Shown here: positions 16,101 through 30,300 of the stretch, piece after piece
Layout of the letters: every line of letters starts with the position of its first letter
How positions within the stretch are numbered: the stretch's first letter is position 1
Assembly (NCBI GenBank): GCA_024349245.1
Contig: JALDNG010000106.1
Location: 148,501 to 212,500, forward strand
From: Neodontobutis hainanensis
Taxonomy: Eukaryota; Chordata; Actinopteri; Gobiiformes; Odontobutidae
Direction of reading: 5' to 3'
Length of the DNA stretch: 64,000 nucleotides
Notes under the pieces: model-generated
The model's input: the letters and a program-made list of their open reading frames with translations, nothing else
The model's database searches: none
What the model was told of the DNA's origin: nothing
Made by a program: the position numbers and the translations under genes

Positions 16101-18217
16101 TGTAACAAGCGAGTATTTTAAGCATGGATTTACTTTTCACAATCACTGCAGTTTCTCTGAATGTGATTGTGAAGTGGTTGTATGGTTCTACATGTATGTA
16201 TTTGAGATATATCCATATTCATAAATGTACATTTCCTGACGTATTTATGCATGTGCGTGGTACTTTATAAATATTAAGGATGTATAGTGTCACGGCTGTA
16301 TTTAATCTTGAAGTCGAAGTTGAAGTCCTCAACCCTTTAGGTCACAGTGAGTAGATGCAATGTGAACAAGTATTTTTTAAACTTGTAGCCCAACTTAGGT
16401 ATTATACCTGGCGTTACGTTGCTCCTGTGTGAAAATGTATTGTGTATTTGTGGCATATTGCATGGACTAACAGTAAAGCCTTATGCCTATAGTGACCAAA
16501 GGGCTTAACTGTATTTCTCTTGAGTAAGTCTCTAATGGTGTTTGAATAATGATCCTTTAATTAGGTGTACAAGGATTAGACAAACAAATGATTTATTTGT
16601 AAAAGTAAGTTGTTATTAAAACACAGATTTCTGCAGCCAACTAATCAGCTGTCTTTAGGGGCCTTCATTCAGGCTTGGAGCCCATTGGCAATTATCTGCT
16701 CAACTGCCTTTAACAGTCTTCATATGGATGGAGCTTTATTTTCATTTTCATTCATTTATGGTGGCTAGATACATATATATTAGAAGGGACAGTAAAATCA
16801 GATTTTTAAGTGTACAACTTGTACAAGAATTCAGGCTGACAAAGACTGGACCAATTAAAGAGAGTCTTGGAGAATAGGCTGGAGAGAGGAGCTGCCATGT
16901 CAAACACGTTCAATCCCACAGTACATCTCCTAAATTATGGATTACACTTGTGTCAGTCCTGTTTGCTCCTATGATGTGTCCTCACTGGCAGCAGCTAACA
17001 AGAAATTGAGCTGAACGGGGCAATATGCTGGCTTTACGGAGAAGGCTCACACAGCACCGGTAGCAGCCAGCAACGTTGGGTCCCCCCCGTCACACACTAA
17101 ACCCACCTTTACTGTGACTGAAGTGATGGGTGGCATGGGAAATGCAAGGTCAACTATTCTCTGAGTCTTCAGCACAATTAGTCAGCAAGGCAATGCTGTG
17201 GAAAACCTTTATTCAGATGAGATTTCAGGGTGAATAGGCCTTGGAATAACATTGTTGACTGTTGTGTAGTAGGCAAAAGGTTTTTGGCAGGAGAAAGGTC
17301 TTGGAAATTTCACACTGGAACAACTTCCCCCCTAACCACAAGTTTGAAACAATAAGCAGACAAAAATCTACTAAATATTTTGCAACAAATTAGCACAAAT
17401 TACATTAAATTTATCAAGTACAACTTAAAACATTATTATGTTGATCACAGTCCTGTTGTTCTCAATGAATCTGGACTTTGAAAGCTACACTCATGTTAAT
17501 ACCTGCTGGAGTAGAAGGAGAAGGATACACTAATACAAAATACTGAGATGTGTTAAAGGAGGTGACAGCATCTACCAGAGAAGAACAGGAACCAGCATGT
17601 GTTAATGATAAGGCTATGATGGAAACACAGCAAGGCCTTGGCACTCATTAGAAAACATGTCAAAAGACTGTGTGAAACCTGCAGCAGCAAGAGGTACATT
17701 GTGTGCTCATGGAGTGTCAGCTACAGAGCTATAATAGAGACAATAGAGGTAATTTTCAGCAAATGTACACATTTATAATTTACAATTAAATCCAGATGCA
17801 TCAGAAGCATGCTTTAGGGGGATGTTAGTAACGAAAATGACACACAAAAAGCTATCTTTGTGAGGCGTTGTCATGATGATTTGGCTTTTTGTAATGTGGG
17901 TTCCAGGAATAATAAGGCGTGTGTGACATTGATATGCAATACCAGAGCCAACCAGTAAGAGGCAGCAGTACAGCCGTGGGCTTACAGTCTGCCGAAGAAA
18001 CCCAAGAAGAAGCAGCTGTATACTAGCATTGGAGACTTGAGTTGAGTGGTAGGTGTAATATGCATAAACGGTAGATAGTAGTAGGTTGGTAGTAGGTTGT
18101 CTTTGACAGTGAACACAGTCTTATTTGTATGATAACCAATCTTAAAGCAGGAAACTCCGTAACTAGAACTGCCAATGCTTTGGACATTATTCATTCAGGC
18201 TGTGTAGCTAAGTCATT

Positions 18218-18326
18218 ATGATGTTAACTTTTCTTCGGTGTGGTCTTTTACCTGCCATCAAGCTTTACTTGCTGGGCTTAAAGGTCTTGCTTGTTCAGCT
18301 TTTCAGCAAAACCTTCAGGCTGCCAG
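18218..18326 (+). CDS. dhrsx: dhrsx exon 1 (N-terminal membrane anchor)
   Basis: Two ATGs stand in tandem (18218 and 18221). The exon encodes 36 residues, MMLTFLRCGLLPAIKLYLLG and then a further hydrophobic/basic run ending FRLP. It ends in phase 1 at a GTCAGT donor. The split codon G/TG gives Val, joining to MPRQDGKVAIVTGG. The match to other vertebrate DHRSX N-termini makes this a better start than the Met in exon 2, which would lose the anchor. Confidence 0.85.
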
Positions 18327-21300
18327 GTCAGTAGGCTTCAGATTTGCTAAGCTAATCTAGATAAACATATCAAGTTATGTTTCATCATTCATGTATACTA
18401 ATTAACCTGTTAAAGCATCATTTTGTTCTTCTAGTGTAATTTCCTTCCATTATTATTAATTGTATTATATTGTTCCTTTTAAGCACCTTTATTACCTACT
18501 ATTGCCATTCAGATCAATAGATTAACCATTTTGGGGCAGATAAAATTCAGCAAAATTTCTACTCCTAGGTCTTGGGTTTGGCATGTATAGTCCATGTTTC
18601 AATTAAACACAACCAAACTAATTTATTAAAACAGTGGCCTTATCAAATGACATGCTCCCTATCTGTGTGTCCTCTTCTGCCTCTCCCAGTGATGCCCAGA
18701 CAAGATGGCAAGGTTGCCATAGTGACGGGTGGAGGCAGGGGAATTGGCTTTGAGGTAGCCCTCCAATTGGCAAGACTGGGGACTCATGTTATTATTGGTA
18801 CAGTATCAAACACAACATCACTCACCCGTAAACATAAAAGATAACATGAACAAGAGTCAAACCTGTTGAACACTACGGATCACTTTACGGTACTTCTGTT
18901 TGGCCTCTTATCTTTAACAGCAAAAGGACTAGTAATTATTTTTCATAAAGTAACAGTTTGTTATTCACCAAATCTGGGGGAAGTTCTATTCTAAACCGGA
19001 TTTTCAATGTTGTATTTGAAAATTCGGTTGTGAAACCATGATACTTTGAAAAGACTGCTAAGACAGGGGTGCAGTGGTCAAGAGTTTGACTCCCAGGTCG
19101 GGAGTTTGCATGTTCGCCGCGTGCTCGGGTGGGTTTCCTTCAGGTACTCCAGTTTCCCCCACCAACATCAAAACATTCCCCCATGGGGAAAATAAAGCAA
19201 TAATAATATAAAAATAAATAAATAATACAATTGCATTCCTACACCTAAAAATAAGGTTTTTGAATTCAGCAGGTATTTGTTCTGTCTTTGTGCAGCATAG
19301 AAGAGTTATTATTGTAATGCAGTCAAATAAAAGTAGTGGCACTGCTCTGACCAGTGGAAGTGTAGGTTTTTTATGGCCCTGTTGAGACAAGACAAGACAT
19401 TTATTTTTGTATAGCCCAATAACACAACAACAAAGGGCTTAACAGACTGCACTAGACAACATCCCATGTTCTTAGACCCTCCATCAGGGTGAGGAAAAAC
19501 TAAAAAAACCTCGCCGGGATAAAGAGAAACCTCAGGGAGAACCACAGAAGGAGGGATCCACTCCCAGGACAGACAGGCCGTGCAAGAATGTGTCCAGGAC
19601 AGTTGGAAAAAATAAACAAAATACATAGAATTACACAAACATATTCATTAAAAAAAGTTAAGTGCTGTTTGTTAATAAAGTAAAAAAATATGGGGAAATA
19701 TTGCCTTTTGTATTGCAATTACCAATCACAATTACGATTACAATATAATAACAAGATAATACAATACAGTGCATATTTTTGTAATATAAAGAACTAGAAT
19801 CTACTTTTCTTTGTGCCTCTGCAGTGTAGTGTCAGTAATGCTGAACACATCCTCCCTGGCTAGTGCCTTCCTGAGCATCATGCAGCAAACACAACGTTGA
19901 GATTCACCGTGACAGCTACTGAATTTCTTTGAAAGTTTTAAACAAGCTGGAAGTAAAAGGGATGAAAGGCAAAAAAACTACTTTATGTAGAAAAAAAGAA
20001 AAGGTTAGTATCCCTGCGCTCAAATGCTCGCCTCATGTCATGTTCATTGGGGAATCTTGTGCAGTGTTTGTAGAGATTAGAAAACTTTCCAGGTTTGACT
20101 TGTGAATGTCAAAAAAGATCTGAAGTTGGGGGCTAGTGTCAGAATTACACCCAAACAACTCTGACGAGATGTTCATTTTGCAGATCTGCCTGCTAATCTG
20201 CTGCCTAGAGCGATGCCAACAGGCTGGAGTTTTATTACAGCGAGACGGCACAAAAACATGTTTTTGACAAACTTGGCATTAGATTTCTATACACTGTAAC
20301 CTCCTCAAACAAATTTGCTAAACTAGTCCATATGGCCTGTTGTTCATATTAGAACTGCATTTTGTGATTATTAATTATAGAAGACAGATGGCACCTATAC
20401 AAGCAGACTGATACATTTGTGCAGTTTAATGTTTTCATTTTTTCATTTTCTAAAAGCTTTGTAAAAAAGTATTATTTTCAGGTGCATAAAAAATCTTTTC
20501 AAAAGTTTGGGATTTTTCAGGCTGAATTGGGTCATGTGAAATTCTGTTGGAAATGACTATAACATTTAGTGGAAGACCCGGCAGCTCAGCAGCGCTTGCT
20601 CAGAATAGCAATATCTTTCTCATGAGTTTGTCTTTCTGGGTACAGCTGCTTTTCTATTCCATTTGCAACCTTCCAGACTTTGCTGCAATATCATCTCTTC
20701 GTGTGCTCTGTTTACTGCAACGTCAATGTCAGCATAGCCTTAAAGACAAATTGTGCAGGACATAAATTAGACTTGAGAAACTGCTACCTATGATTATAGA
20801 CCGAAAATCAATACATGAAGCAACTTTGTTAAGTGTAGGTCCCACCTCCCTCTATGTGTATCAACACCTGAAGCTGGACTGAGAGCGTTTCTATTCGCAT
20901 TGCCTTACCTCTTGAGAAAATTCATGAGCTGAGTTTATTCATGGCAAAGTGGATCCTTCTGCACTAATAAAGTGGATGCATATTTCAGATCATGCACTGA
21001 GTGAAGGGAGTGTAAGCCTTCTTGTGCACCTTCAAATACCGTAGCTTGGTATTAAATAGTGTGTGGCTGGATTTGAAAAGCACTGGAGCAGGTTTTTCTC
21101 ATCAACAGTAACATCATGTTTTTAGGACAATAATATACAATTTGAATGAATCCTTGGTAATAAAAAAAAAAATAAAAATTGTCCTCTTTGTGTCACACTC
21201 CGTTTATCCGTAAGAGTCAAGAGTATTACAGGGAATTAATTAGGTTATACTTTAACCCCCGGTGAATATTGTTTAGCAGGCAAATTGTTTCCTAGGGGCA

Positions 21301-24300
21301 TATTTTAATCAGTGGCTATTTTAACGGCGAGTTGAGACCTAGAGTGTTGTGTATTTAAAGGATAAGCTTCATAGTCTCAGATTGGCCCTAAGTGAAAGGC
21401 AGTTAAAAAGCATCTATATGGCTTGAAAACACTGCCTCTCTTGTATGTGTTGGTGCAACCTGTGCTGCATGGCACCTAGAAAAGCTTTACCTTTTTCAAC
21501 CCCGCTTTGAATTTACAATGCATCAGGGTAAATGATGCTGTGTCCTTGAAAAGACCTGCGTGATAATCCAAGATTAGTGGCACTGAATCTGTGTGTATGT
21601 GTCTGTATGTGTTGGTGGATGCAGGACTTTAGAGAAGTAGCTAAAATGAAAATGCACATGATTGTACAAGGTACAAACAATACCTCTTCACTGCCTGTAG
21701 CATATATGTTTGTCACTGTATTGTATTGTTTTAACCAATTCTGTAGTATTTTGGTCTGTAATATAAAACCTGTGTTGTAAGCAAGTGACGTCAGTGTATT
21801 GTTTTAAAGAAAAATCCTAAAAGTGTCTGAGATGTGTCTAAACACCTATCCGCTTGAGACCAAAAGCTTTCGTTTTTTTGCCATTAAAAGTTAAGCCATT
21901 ATTCTATCTTTTTTTTTTTTTTTTTGGTACACTGAATGTTAAAATTACAATCGGGCTCCTTTGTCTTTTAAGAAAAAGGGGAACACACATTGTGCTACTT
22001 TGGGACCCAGCTTGTTCGTTGCTTGGACTGATACACAAATACGTGATATACTTGGTTACATCTAAGATAAAAATGATCCCAATAAGGATTACTATTTTCT
22101 TTTAGAGAAAAGATAGTCAACAGCGGGTTGCAAGATTAACACAAAGCAAGTAGACCTGAGCCAAATTCACTTGCTTATGTGCTTTTCCAAGTGAACCACC
22201 AAGGCACCCCTTCACCCTAGTTCTTTTTCTTCAGTTAAATGTATTAAAATTACACTTACTTTGTTCATCAAAATCAATTTGTTAATCATAAAGGCTGACA
22301 CTTAGGGACAGACACTGACAGACAACCATTCACTCTCACATTCATTCACCAGGGAGCCTTTAGAGTTGCCAATTGAATTTTACATGTCTTTGGACGGTGG
22401 GAGGAAGCTGGAGTACCTGGAGAGAACCCACACTAACGCAGGAAAGGCATTTGGATTAATGACCTTCTTGCTGTGAGGCAGGAGCGCTAACCACTCTGCT
22501 ACTGTGCACCCTCACAAGTAGTTGGTTTCTAAAAAAGGTTTCTAATATTATCTTTTACAGATACCTTTTAATGGAAACTCAGTTCATGACACTATGGTTA
22601 TTTCTGGAAATTGTAGCTGCCATAAATGAAAAGAAAGAGCACTCAGCACTCAGAAATAATCACAAATGTCATTTCCTTTGGATTCTCTCATAAAAGTGGA
22701 TCCTAAAACTCTACAAATGAGTCTGCTGCATCCAAGAATGTCAAAGAAAATGCACAATGCACTAACCTTTTTGTTTGTTGTGTTTTTGTGCTTTAGGCGG
22801 GAGGAATGAGCAGGAGGGACTGGCCGCCGTCAGAAGGATCCGTGAAGAGTACACCGGGGCCAAAGGTACCATTGCACATCTTTGAACAAATGCACCACCA
22901 CACACACACACTTAAAAACGTGTGCTTGTTTTTGTGTGCCATTGTTTGAAGATAAAGGTCGGAGATGCATCACTGTGTCCCTCAGGCATCGTTTTACACT
23001 ATTATTCACACAGAGTAATAGGCAAAAACAGATACTCATAGTTCCCATGCTGTGTGTTTGAGGATGGAGAGGATTTAGGAGGGAAAGGCCACAGAGGAGC
23101 ACATGAGGCGGGGATAAAAATGAAAACTAGGGTGGTTGGGTAGTGCGATAAATGGACATACACTAGTAGATCAGATAAATGTAAAGAATAGAATAAAAGG
23201 GAGAGCAGCCGAAGTGTTGAAGATAAGTTGACAAATGGTAGCGGAGTAAAGATTTATAGCTCCATTGACTAAAGCTTACATTGATCTCATTTATGCCCAT
23301 GTTGAGAAATTGATTTGACTGACCTTCACAATCCCATAAATTCTCCTACAGTGTCATGACTAAAAGGTATCATAAGTTATCCTGAATGAAACAACCTTGA
23401 GTCTTTACCAGCCTCTAAAGTGTGTCAGTGGGCATTTACCACACAGGAGCTGCACAGAGCCTGTATTCTCTAACAAGACATTAGAACAAAGTAAAACTCT
23501 GTATGTGTCAGGAAATATAATTCAATTTGATGCCATAAGCTTCATAAATGTTACAAAGGATAATGCTGCAAAATATTTGTCAAAATTTTATCTAACGCAG
23601 TTTGATGACTCATATCTCTTCTCTAAAAATGTACGCCATCTCCTTGGTTTTGTAAGTGAAGGCCACCTTATAAAATGACACTTGCAATGAATATAAGGCA
23701 CCTTTACAATAAACTGTCTCTGATGTCTTCTTGTGTCTAGGCAGATCTACCAATAAAAAAGTGTTTCAGGTGTAGGTGGTTTGTGAAGATGATACTGAGA
23801 CTCAGACAAGCAGGTGTGTTTCTAGACACTGCGGCAGCCACGGTACACACTTAAATGCATAAACATACTGCACATAAACCACAAGACGCTGCACATTGGG
23901 CACTATAAAAAATTTAAATAGTCTACTTGTGACCATGATTAATAATTAAAAAAATAGAACCCTCCTCTTACATGTTTAATTTCTTTATTTTAAATTGTGG
24001 TTGTATCTTCCCACATCCTCCCAATGTTATAGATATCTTATTGTTATCTATTGTTCCGTCCTATGTCTCATTATTATGTTTTTGTGTTACCTGCCTAGAG
24101 ACTGCAGCTGTCTATTGTTGTTTCTATATGTTAATTTAATGTGTACAAATCAAATAAATAAATAAATAAATAAAAATACTGTGTTTTAATGTGTACAAAG
24201 GCTAATTCTGTTTCTCTAAAAAGTGCACAATAGTCAGCAAATCTAGCTACTTTAAGATTAAAAATGTCATTGGTAATATTTCCCCTTAAAACCTTTAATT

Positions 24301-27300
24301 AGTTCCCCTTAACATTTTAGCTTTGGTCTTTTATCTACCTCAAACCATGTCTGCTTCAACTTCAGTATAACTGCAGAGCAACTTAATTTGTTGTTTAATT
24401 AACTGATTTGCCACACTTTTTGTAATTAGAAATTGAATAAAACATAAACTCCTGACCTTCTTGCAGATTTATTGGCTTGTTGCAGTGTCTTGTAGTAAAT
24501 CATTTTTAATTCAGAAAAACAGAGGTTTGTATTAGATTTGTTACTATTGTACTACTACTAATTGTGTCATTTGTGGCAATGGCCTCAGTTCATGTATAAT
24601 TTTTAAAAGTACGGCAGCCAATTGGCAAGTGTTAATTGTCGGCAGTGGAGAGTAATAGAAAGCTGACCAGCTGGTCCAGGCTCTTGTGTAAAGTGACTGT
24701 CAGGTACAGAGACAGCCGCCATGTAGCTAGTGTCATTGAAGTCGATTTCCCTGGACGGGGCCGTGGTGGAATTGATTACTTCTTTTGTAATTGGCAGGCA
24801 CTCAAGCATAGGGTACAAGGGAGGTGTCTGTAGCCAGATGCTTGTGCACTGAATAAGAATGTGTGTGTGAGTGCATGTGTGTGTTTGAATGAGACGGTAA
24901 TGGAGTCTCATTAGTATGTAAGACAGTAGCTTTAAACATCTCTGTCCAAACACCCTTTGGCATCCTTCCTGGTGTTTGCACATTAGTCTGTTATGAGAAA
25001 TGGTAGACAGCTCTTAATATACTTGTAGGCTGTAGAGGTGGCTCTCCTGCTGTAGACCTGTGGGTGAGTCATCGGTAAAAGCACAAAGAAATTCATTCAC
25101 AGTAAAGTATCTCAGCAATAACATGCAAACAATGGACTACTTACTGTCCATTCAAACGCAGTTAAGGGCAAATGTTGGTGTTTTTACCCTTTGACTTAAT
25201 TCAATTTGAGTGACTCATTCAAACTAGTTCGTAGTCTTAAAGTACAGATATTCAACAAATATTGCTCTACAGTTACATCATCCTGCATCAATACACAGGT
25301 GTATTGTGGGCAGTATTTCTGAAGGGTGAGATGAATTTAAAAAAATTGGATAATAAAAACGAACAGTGAAGGGGCACTGTGTAGTAGTGACTACAGTGGC
25401 TCCTTCTTTTTGCATGGATGGGACATGCCGTTGTCTATGAGCTTATTAAAAATTTCAGATGACCAATTTTGGAAAGCATATATATTTATTTTATAGTTTT
25501 TATGTGATTGTTCTCTAGCAGTGCTCAGTTTGTCTGCTTTAGGCAGTTGCAGCAACAGGAAGTCATGGATCCTTCCGCTGGGGTCTAAAGTATGCAGCTT
25601 TACATTTTCCTGGGGATAGACAAACACAAAGACAACTGTACACTACACACTACACACTGAACAATGTTAGACTGGTAGCATAAAATATACCTAACACATG
25701 CTGCTCTGCCATCAGCAAAATGCCAACAAAAGACTTCTCAAATTACTGTTAATCTTGTCTGATTTGGCAGCAGTAAAATGATTACATCACGTGTTTTGAT
25801 GGTATCACATTTGTTCAAGATATGGATTGCTCTGTATCCGTTGCATCTGACGCCAAGGTGTCAATTTATAATCTAATCTGAAAGCTGAGTGATGTGTAGG
25901 AGCAGACCCTTAAGACTTTATTCATCTTAAGAAGGATGTCACTGGGATAATATTTCCTTTATCAGATTACATTTTGGAAGCTTCATAGAAACTGAGCGTA
26001 CAGGTTAAATTTAACTTGATGTAGTTTAATAAAAGCACGGTGATTATTGCTGAATGCACTATAGTTTAATACATTTCTCATGCTGTAGTGTCCCTGGAAA
26101 CCCCTCTGGAAATATGCTAATGACTTTAGACAGCAAGTGGGCTTTAGTCAATGAGGCGTAAAGCATCTTACTTAAAATTATGAACACACACACACAGACA
26201 GACACCGACAAAGGGTATTTTTGTGTGTTGCCACTGGCAGCGCTGTCTGTCCAACTTTAGTCACGGTGCATTTGGACTGAACGCATTCTGCCTCGAACCA
26301 AAGTTCTAGATTAACAGTGTGAACTACTTTTTTACTGCATTTACCAAATCACAATATTTCCATTTATTTCTGAAACAATATGAAAATGTATGCAAGATAT
26401 ACCAAAGTTTGTTTATGTGATGAGGTTTGGATTTGATCTAAGTGATTCCTGGTAGTGCGTTTAGATATATTGCACTGTTGAGTTACGACAGTGTTATTCC
26501 TTTAAACTAGAGCTGACTGGGATCCCAGGCCGTTTCCTCTCTTGTACATCAACTGAATAAAAATTGTACAGAAGAGCCAGATCTGGCACTATGCCCAGAA
26601 CTAATATTGTTGAATATGATATGTGTATATTAGACGAACTATTTAAACCTTTTTGTCTGGGTTACTTAAGAAGAGGTTTTATAGTTCATTCATAACACTA
26701 TGTAGGTGGCAATAGGTGGAAATCCACACAACTGGCAACGCTTTTGAAAGGACAAACAGATCCCCCAAAATAACTGCACATAAAGGTTTTTTCTTCCCAA
26801 ACATGAGTAATGCAAAATCCGGTCTGTGGCAGGCAGTGGGGAGTTGCTGTGTTTAGCAGTGATGCATTTTAATATCAGATTTAGGTGTAATCCAGCTTAA
26901 TCAGACCTACTCTAGTTCCTGTCAGGGCACAAGACGCATGTGACAGCCAGGTGGAATTGTGGGATTTATAGTAAGGCCAGTGGGCAGTCCTGACAGTGTT
27001 GTATATTTTTGGAAGTTGAAAATTAGCATGGCATCCATAGTTGTAAAAGAACACAGGATTACATTTTAGTGCAATATTGTTTAAATAGAAGACTTATTTC
27101 CTGTAGAAAAACTATTAATTAAATGTATTTATTTGTATGGTAACATAATAAAATAATTAACATAATTTGCAGTCAGCAAGTCTGTACTTCTCAGGCAGCT
27201 ACTTTACATACATTGCATTTGCATTTCTTTTATGGCAACTACTGTTTCTCCCACGAGTCTAACAACACCAGAACATTGCAGCACAGGCCGTTTTCATTAC

Positions 27301-30300
27301 GTTTGGTGCCTTTGCCTCAGATGAATGACCTCTCATGGCCATTTTTAATTTACTTAAAAGGTTGAACCCATGCTCTTTTCACACACCACCAGATTACTTT
27401 TCTTTCTGGTGACTTCAGTAAGGGTCACAGAGGCAAACAAGCCCATAACTCTTCAACAAACTGTCGGCAACCAGATAACAAGATGTGCTGCAGACATTTG
27501 TTATAGGAGACTTTTTTTGTTCACATTTGCACAATTTCTAAATGACCATTTTCAAAATACATTTACATGTACCACCAACAGGCAGCAAACATATTTTCTC
27601 AAACATATTTTCTCATGCTTTTGTCATTCCATTCTTACTGTGTTTTGCTTAAATACATTTTTTAAAATTAATTAATAGCATAAATAATAAATAAATAACA
27701 TTAACATTAATTGTGGTGGCCTCTGTTATTGAGGGTTAGTCTTTGTTGTATGGTGTGGACAGAGAGCGTTGCAGATGTGAGTCAAATCTAAATTGAGTAG
27801 GGCTCAGAAGGCTTGGGAGCAGCAAGCCTTTCCAAAATTATGTGTGATTGCACAAATTACAGAGTCACCATCTGACCCACTGGCACACAATTCTTTCTCA
27901 TTTTGCTCTTTCATATTTCTACCTTGTTTGGATGCACACAAAAATAAGAAATCTAAACCTAAGTTATGGCTACATTAATTAGTTGTGAATAAATAACAAT
28001 GATTGTTTACAGTAATTACAGTAAGATACAGAATAATAGACTAGAGACTAAAGTAGCAATGATAATCAGGAACACATCACAGTCTGTTAATTTAATCCAT
28101 ATGTATCAAAATATGATTGTGCTGTAAAACAATATTATGTTTTTTAAAGTAATTTCAGTCTTTGTTATCGTTTGTTTTTTTTGGCTTCACATTACAAATT
28201 TTAAAGAACTTAAAGTAATTCAATCTGATGGCATCTTGTGTCAGTTATCCATAATTCTACTGTAACAACAGCACACTCGTAAATATTGACTCGAGGGATA
28301 AGCTTTGTAAGAAACCTAGGGATCGTTTTTGAGGGCTGGCAGCAGCAGGCCTATGATACTCAATTGATGGCATTTTGCCCAGTGGGCCTGTCTGAAAGGG
28401 CTTGACCCCAAGGGAGACCACTCAAGAGGATTGGCGAGCACAGGCACACTCACACAGTACAGTCAAGCACCAGTCGTCAAGCTGAGGCATATTTGGCACA
28501 CATGCCTGCTACTCCGATTCAGCCCTTTGAACAAACGCACTGCAATAGCCGCGCATATGCCTTTGCTGGCTCTGACTGTGTCCTTTTTCTATCTTTTCTT
28601 CCATCCTCAGCATGTGAGTGGCATGGTCTGGAGATAAAGCCAATATCAGAGCTGCATCATGGAGGGCCGCTCTCTCATCTGTCGTAGCGACCCTTTTACG
28701 TTATCGGCTCTATCAACTCTTCCCTCTGCTCTCTCCTCGTCTTCTTCCTGTCTTCCTCCTTCATATCTAACTTCATATCTACAGTCTTAGTGGAGTTTTG
28801 GGAGGGACATTACATCAGTTTCTTGGTGAAGGGGATCTATAAAGGGCATCAGACAAAGTAATGATGACACAACTAAAGATAACAACATGAGCAACATTTC
28901 CCAATTTCCCAATATTTAACAATGGTAATCTTTTGTTTTTTCGGACCACAAATACCTGTATACATATCAGATTTCTAGAAGAAAAGACAATCGGAACTTG
29001 ATAGTTCAGAACTATTAGAAATGCTAAGTAACATAACAAAAGGCCAATACAAAATAATATTGTGTGAGTTTTTACAACAAAGAGTATTACAGGGTCAACA
29101 TGAGCAGAGAAGCTAGGTGAAGTTAGGCCAGAAAAAGGATAAAAGGACCTGTTCATACTCTCTTACCTGTATCTTAACAAATAAAAGACTCGATGCAGGG
29201 TTAAGCTTTGATAGAGTTCTGGCATTGGTTTGATATAATGTACTGGGGCAAAAGAGGCATTGTAGTGTAACCGACAGTGAGATATGATTAATACACGCTT
29301 TGATGTTTTACCACCAGAAAGTACCAGCAGAAATAATCCGTTTCGAATGGCTCTGATGTGTTTGTGTGTTTCCATGTGTGTCTGTGTATTACAGTGGAAT
29401 TCAAGACTCTGGACCTAGCCTCTTTGCCATCTATCCGTCATTTTGTCCAGAGCTTCAAGGAGCGAGACCTATTGCTACATATCCTTGTGAATAATGGTAA
29501 GTGATATAGGGACTCCATTTATCTCGAATGCACCTACAGAGAAATCTTTTGGACAATGTGGTTATGTAACTCAGTCTGTCTCATCAATATGCAGTATGTT
29601 TGGATTAACAATAATGGGCCTTTTCTGTGTTTTAGCTGGTATAATGCTTGTCCCAGAAGGTCGCACCGAAGATGGATTTGAGCTGCACTTTGGAGTAAAC
29701 TACATTGGTCATTTCCTGCTTACCTGGCTCCTCTTGGAAAACCTGAAGCAGTCTGGGAAGCCTGGTTGTTTCTCCCGAGTAGTAAATGTCTCCTCTTCAG
29801 CCCATCGGACTGGAAAGATCAGACTCGGTGATCTCAATAGTAGGTATGCTTTACTCAAAAGCATAGGATAACTTTCATTCAGGAAATATTTTGTGTTTAA
29901 AAATGGTCACATCCCTTCAGTCTTTTACCAGCAACAGTTCAAGTGTCTCATTTTGTGTTGGCATCAGTGGCCTTCAGGTCACTCATTCATCAGTGCAATT
30001 CAATTTAAATAATGTGATTTAATCTCTAGGGAAAGTTCAATAAAGTGTTGCCCCTGTAGCTGCTCTGCTGTCCACAAATATTACAACTCTCACTCTTTAT
30101 TGGGTTTATGGTTACATGGTCAAATTTTACCCCAGTTTAAAAAGATTTTAAAGTTATAGTTACCTTTCAGGGTTATGGTCAGGGAACATGTTTATTTGAC
30201 CAATTAATAAGTTTGCAATAGGTTTTGGGTAGTATGAATAACTTTTTGCATATATAATGTAACTGCTATAGGCTTATATTTGACCTTCATAATTGTAAAG

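Larger units (their letters stand above)
18798..22796 (+). other. dhrsx: dhrsx intron 2 (4.0 kb)
   Basis: No nested gene was seen. The intron carries three dispersed repeat copies (19065-19190, 19385-19580, 22290-22515), an A/T run near 21165-21180 and a T run near 21910-21925. Confidence 0.7.

Noticed and set aside
29494..29871. 125-codon plus-strand frame as a separate protein
   Set aside because: Its first part is dhrsx intron 4 read through. Only 29636-29843 is exon.
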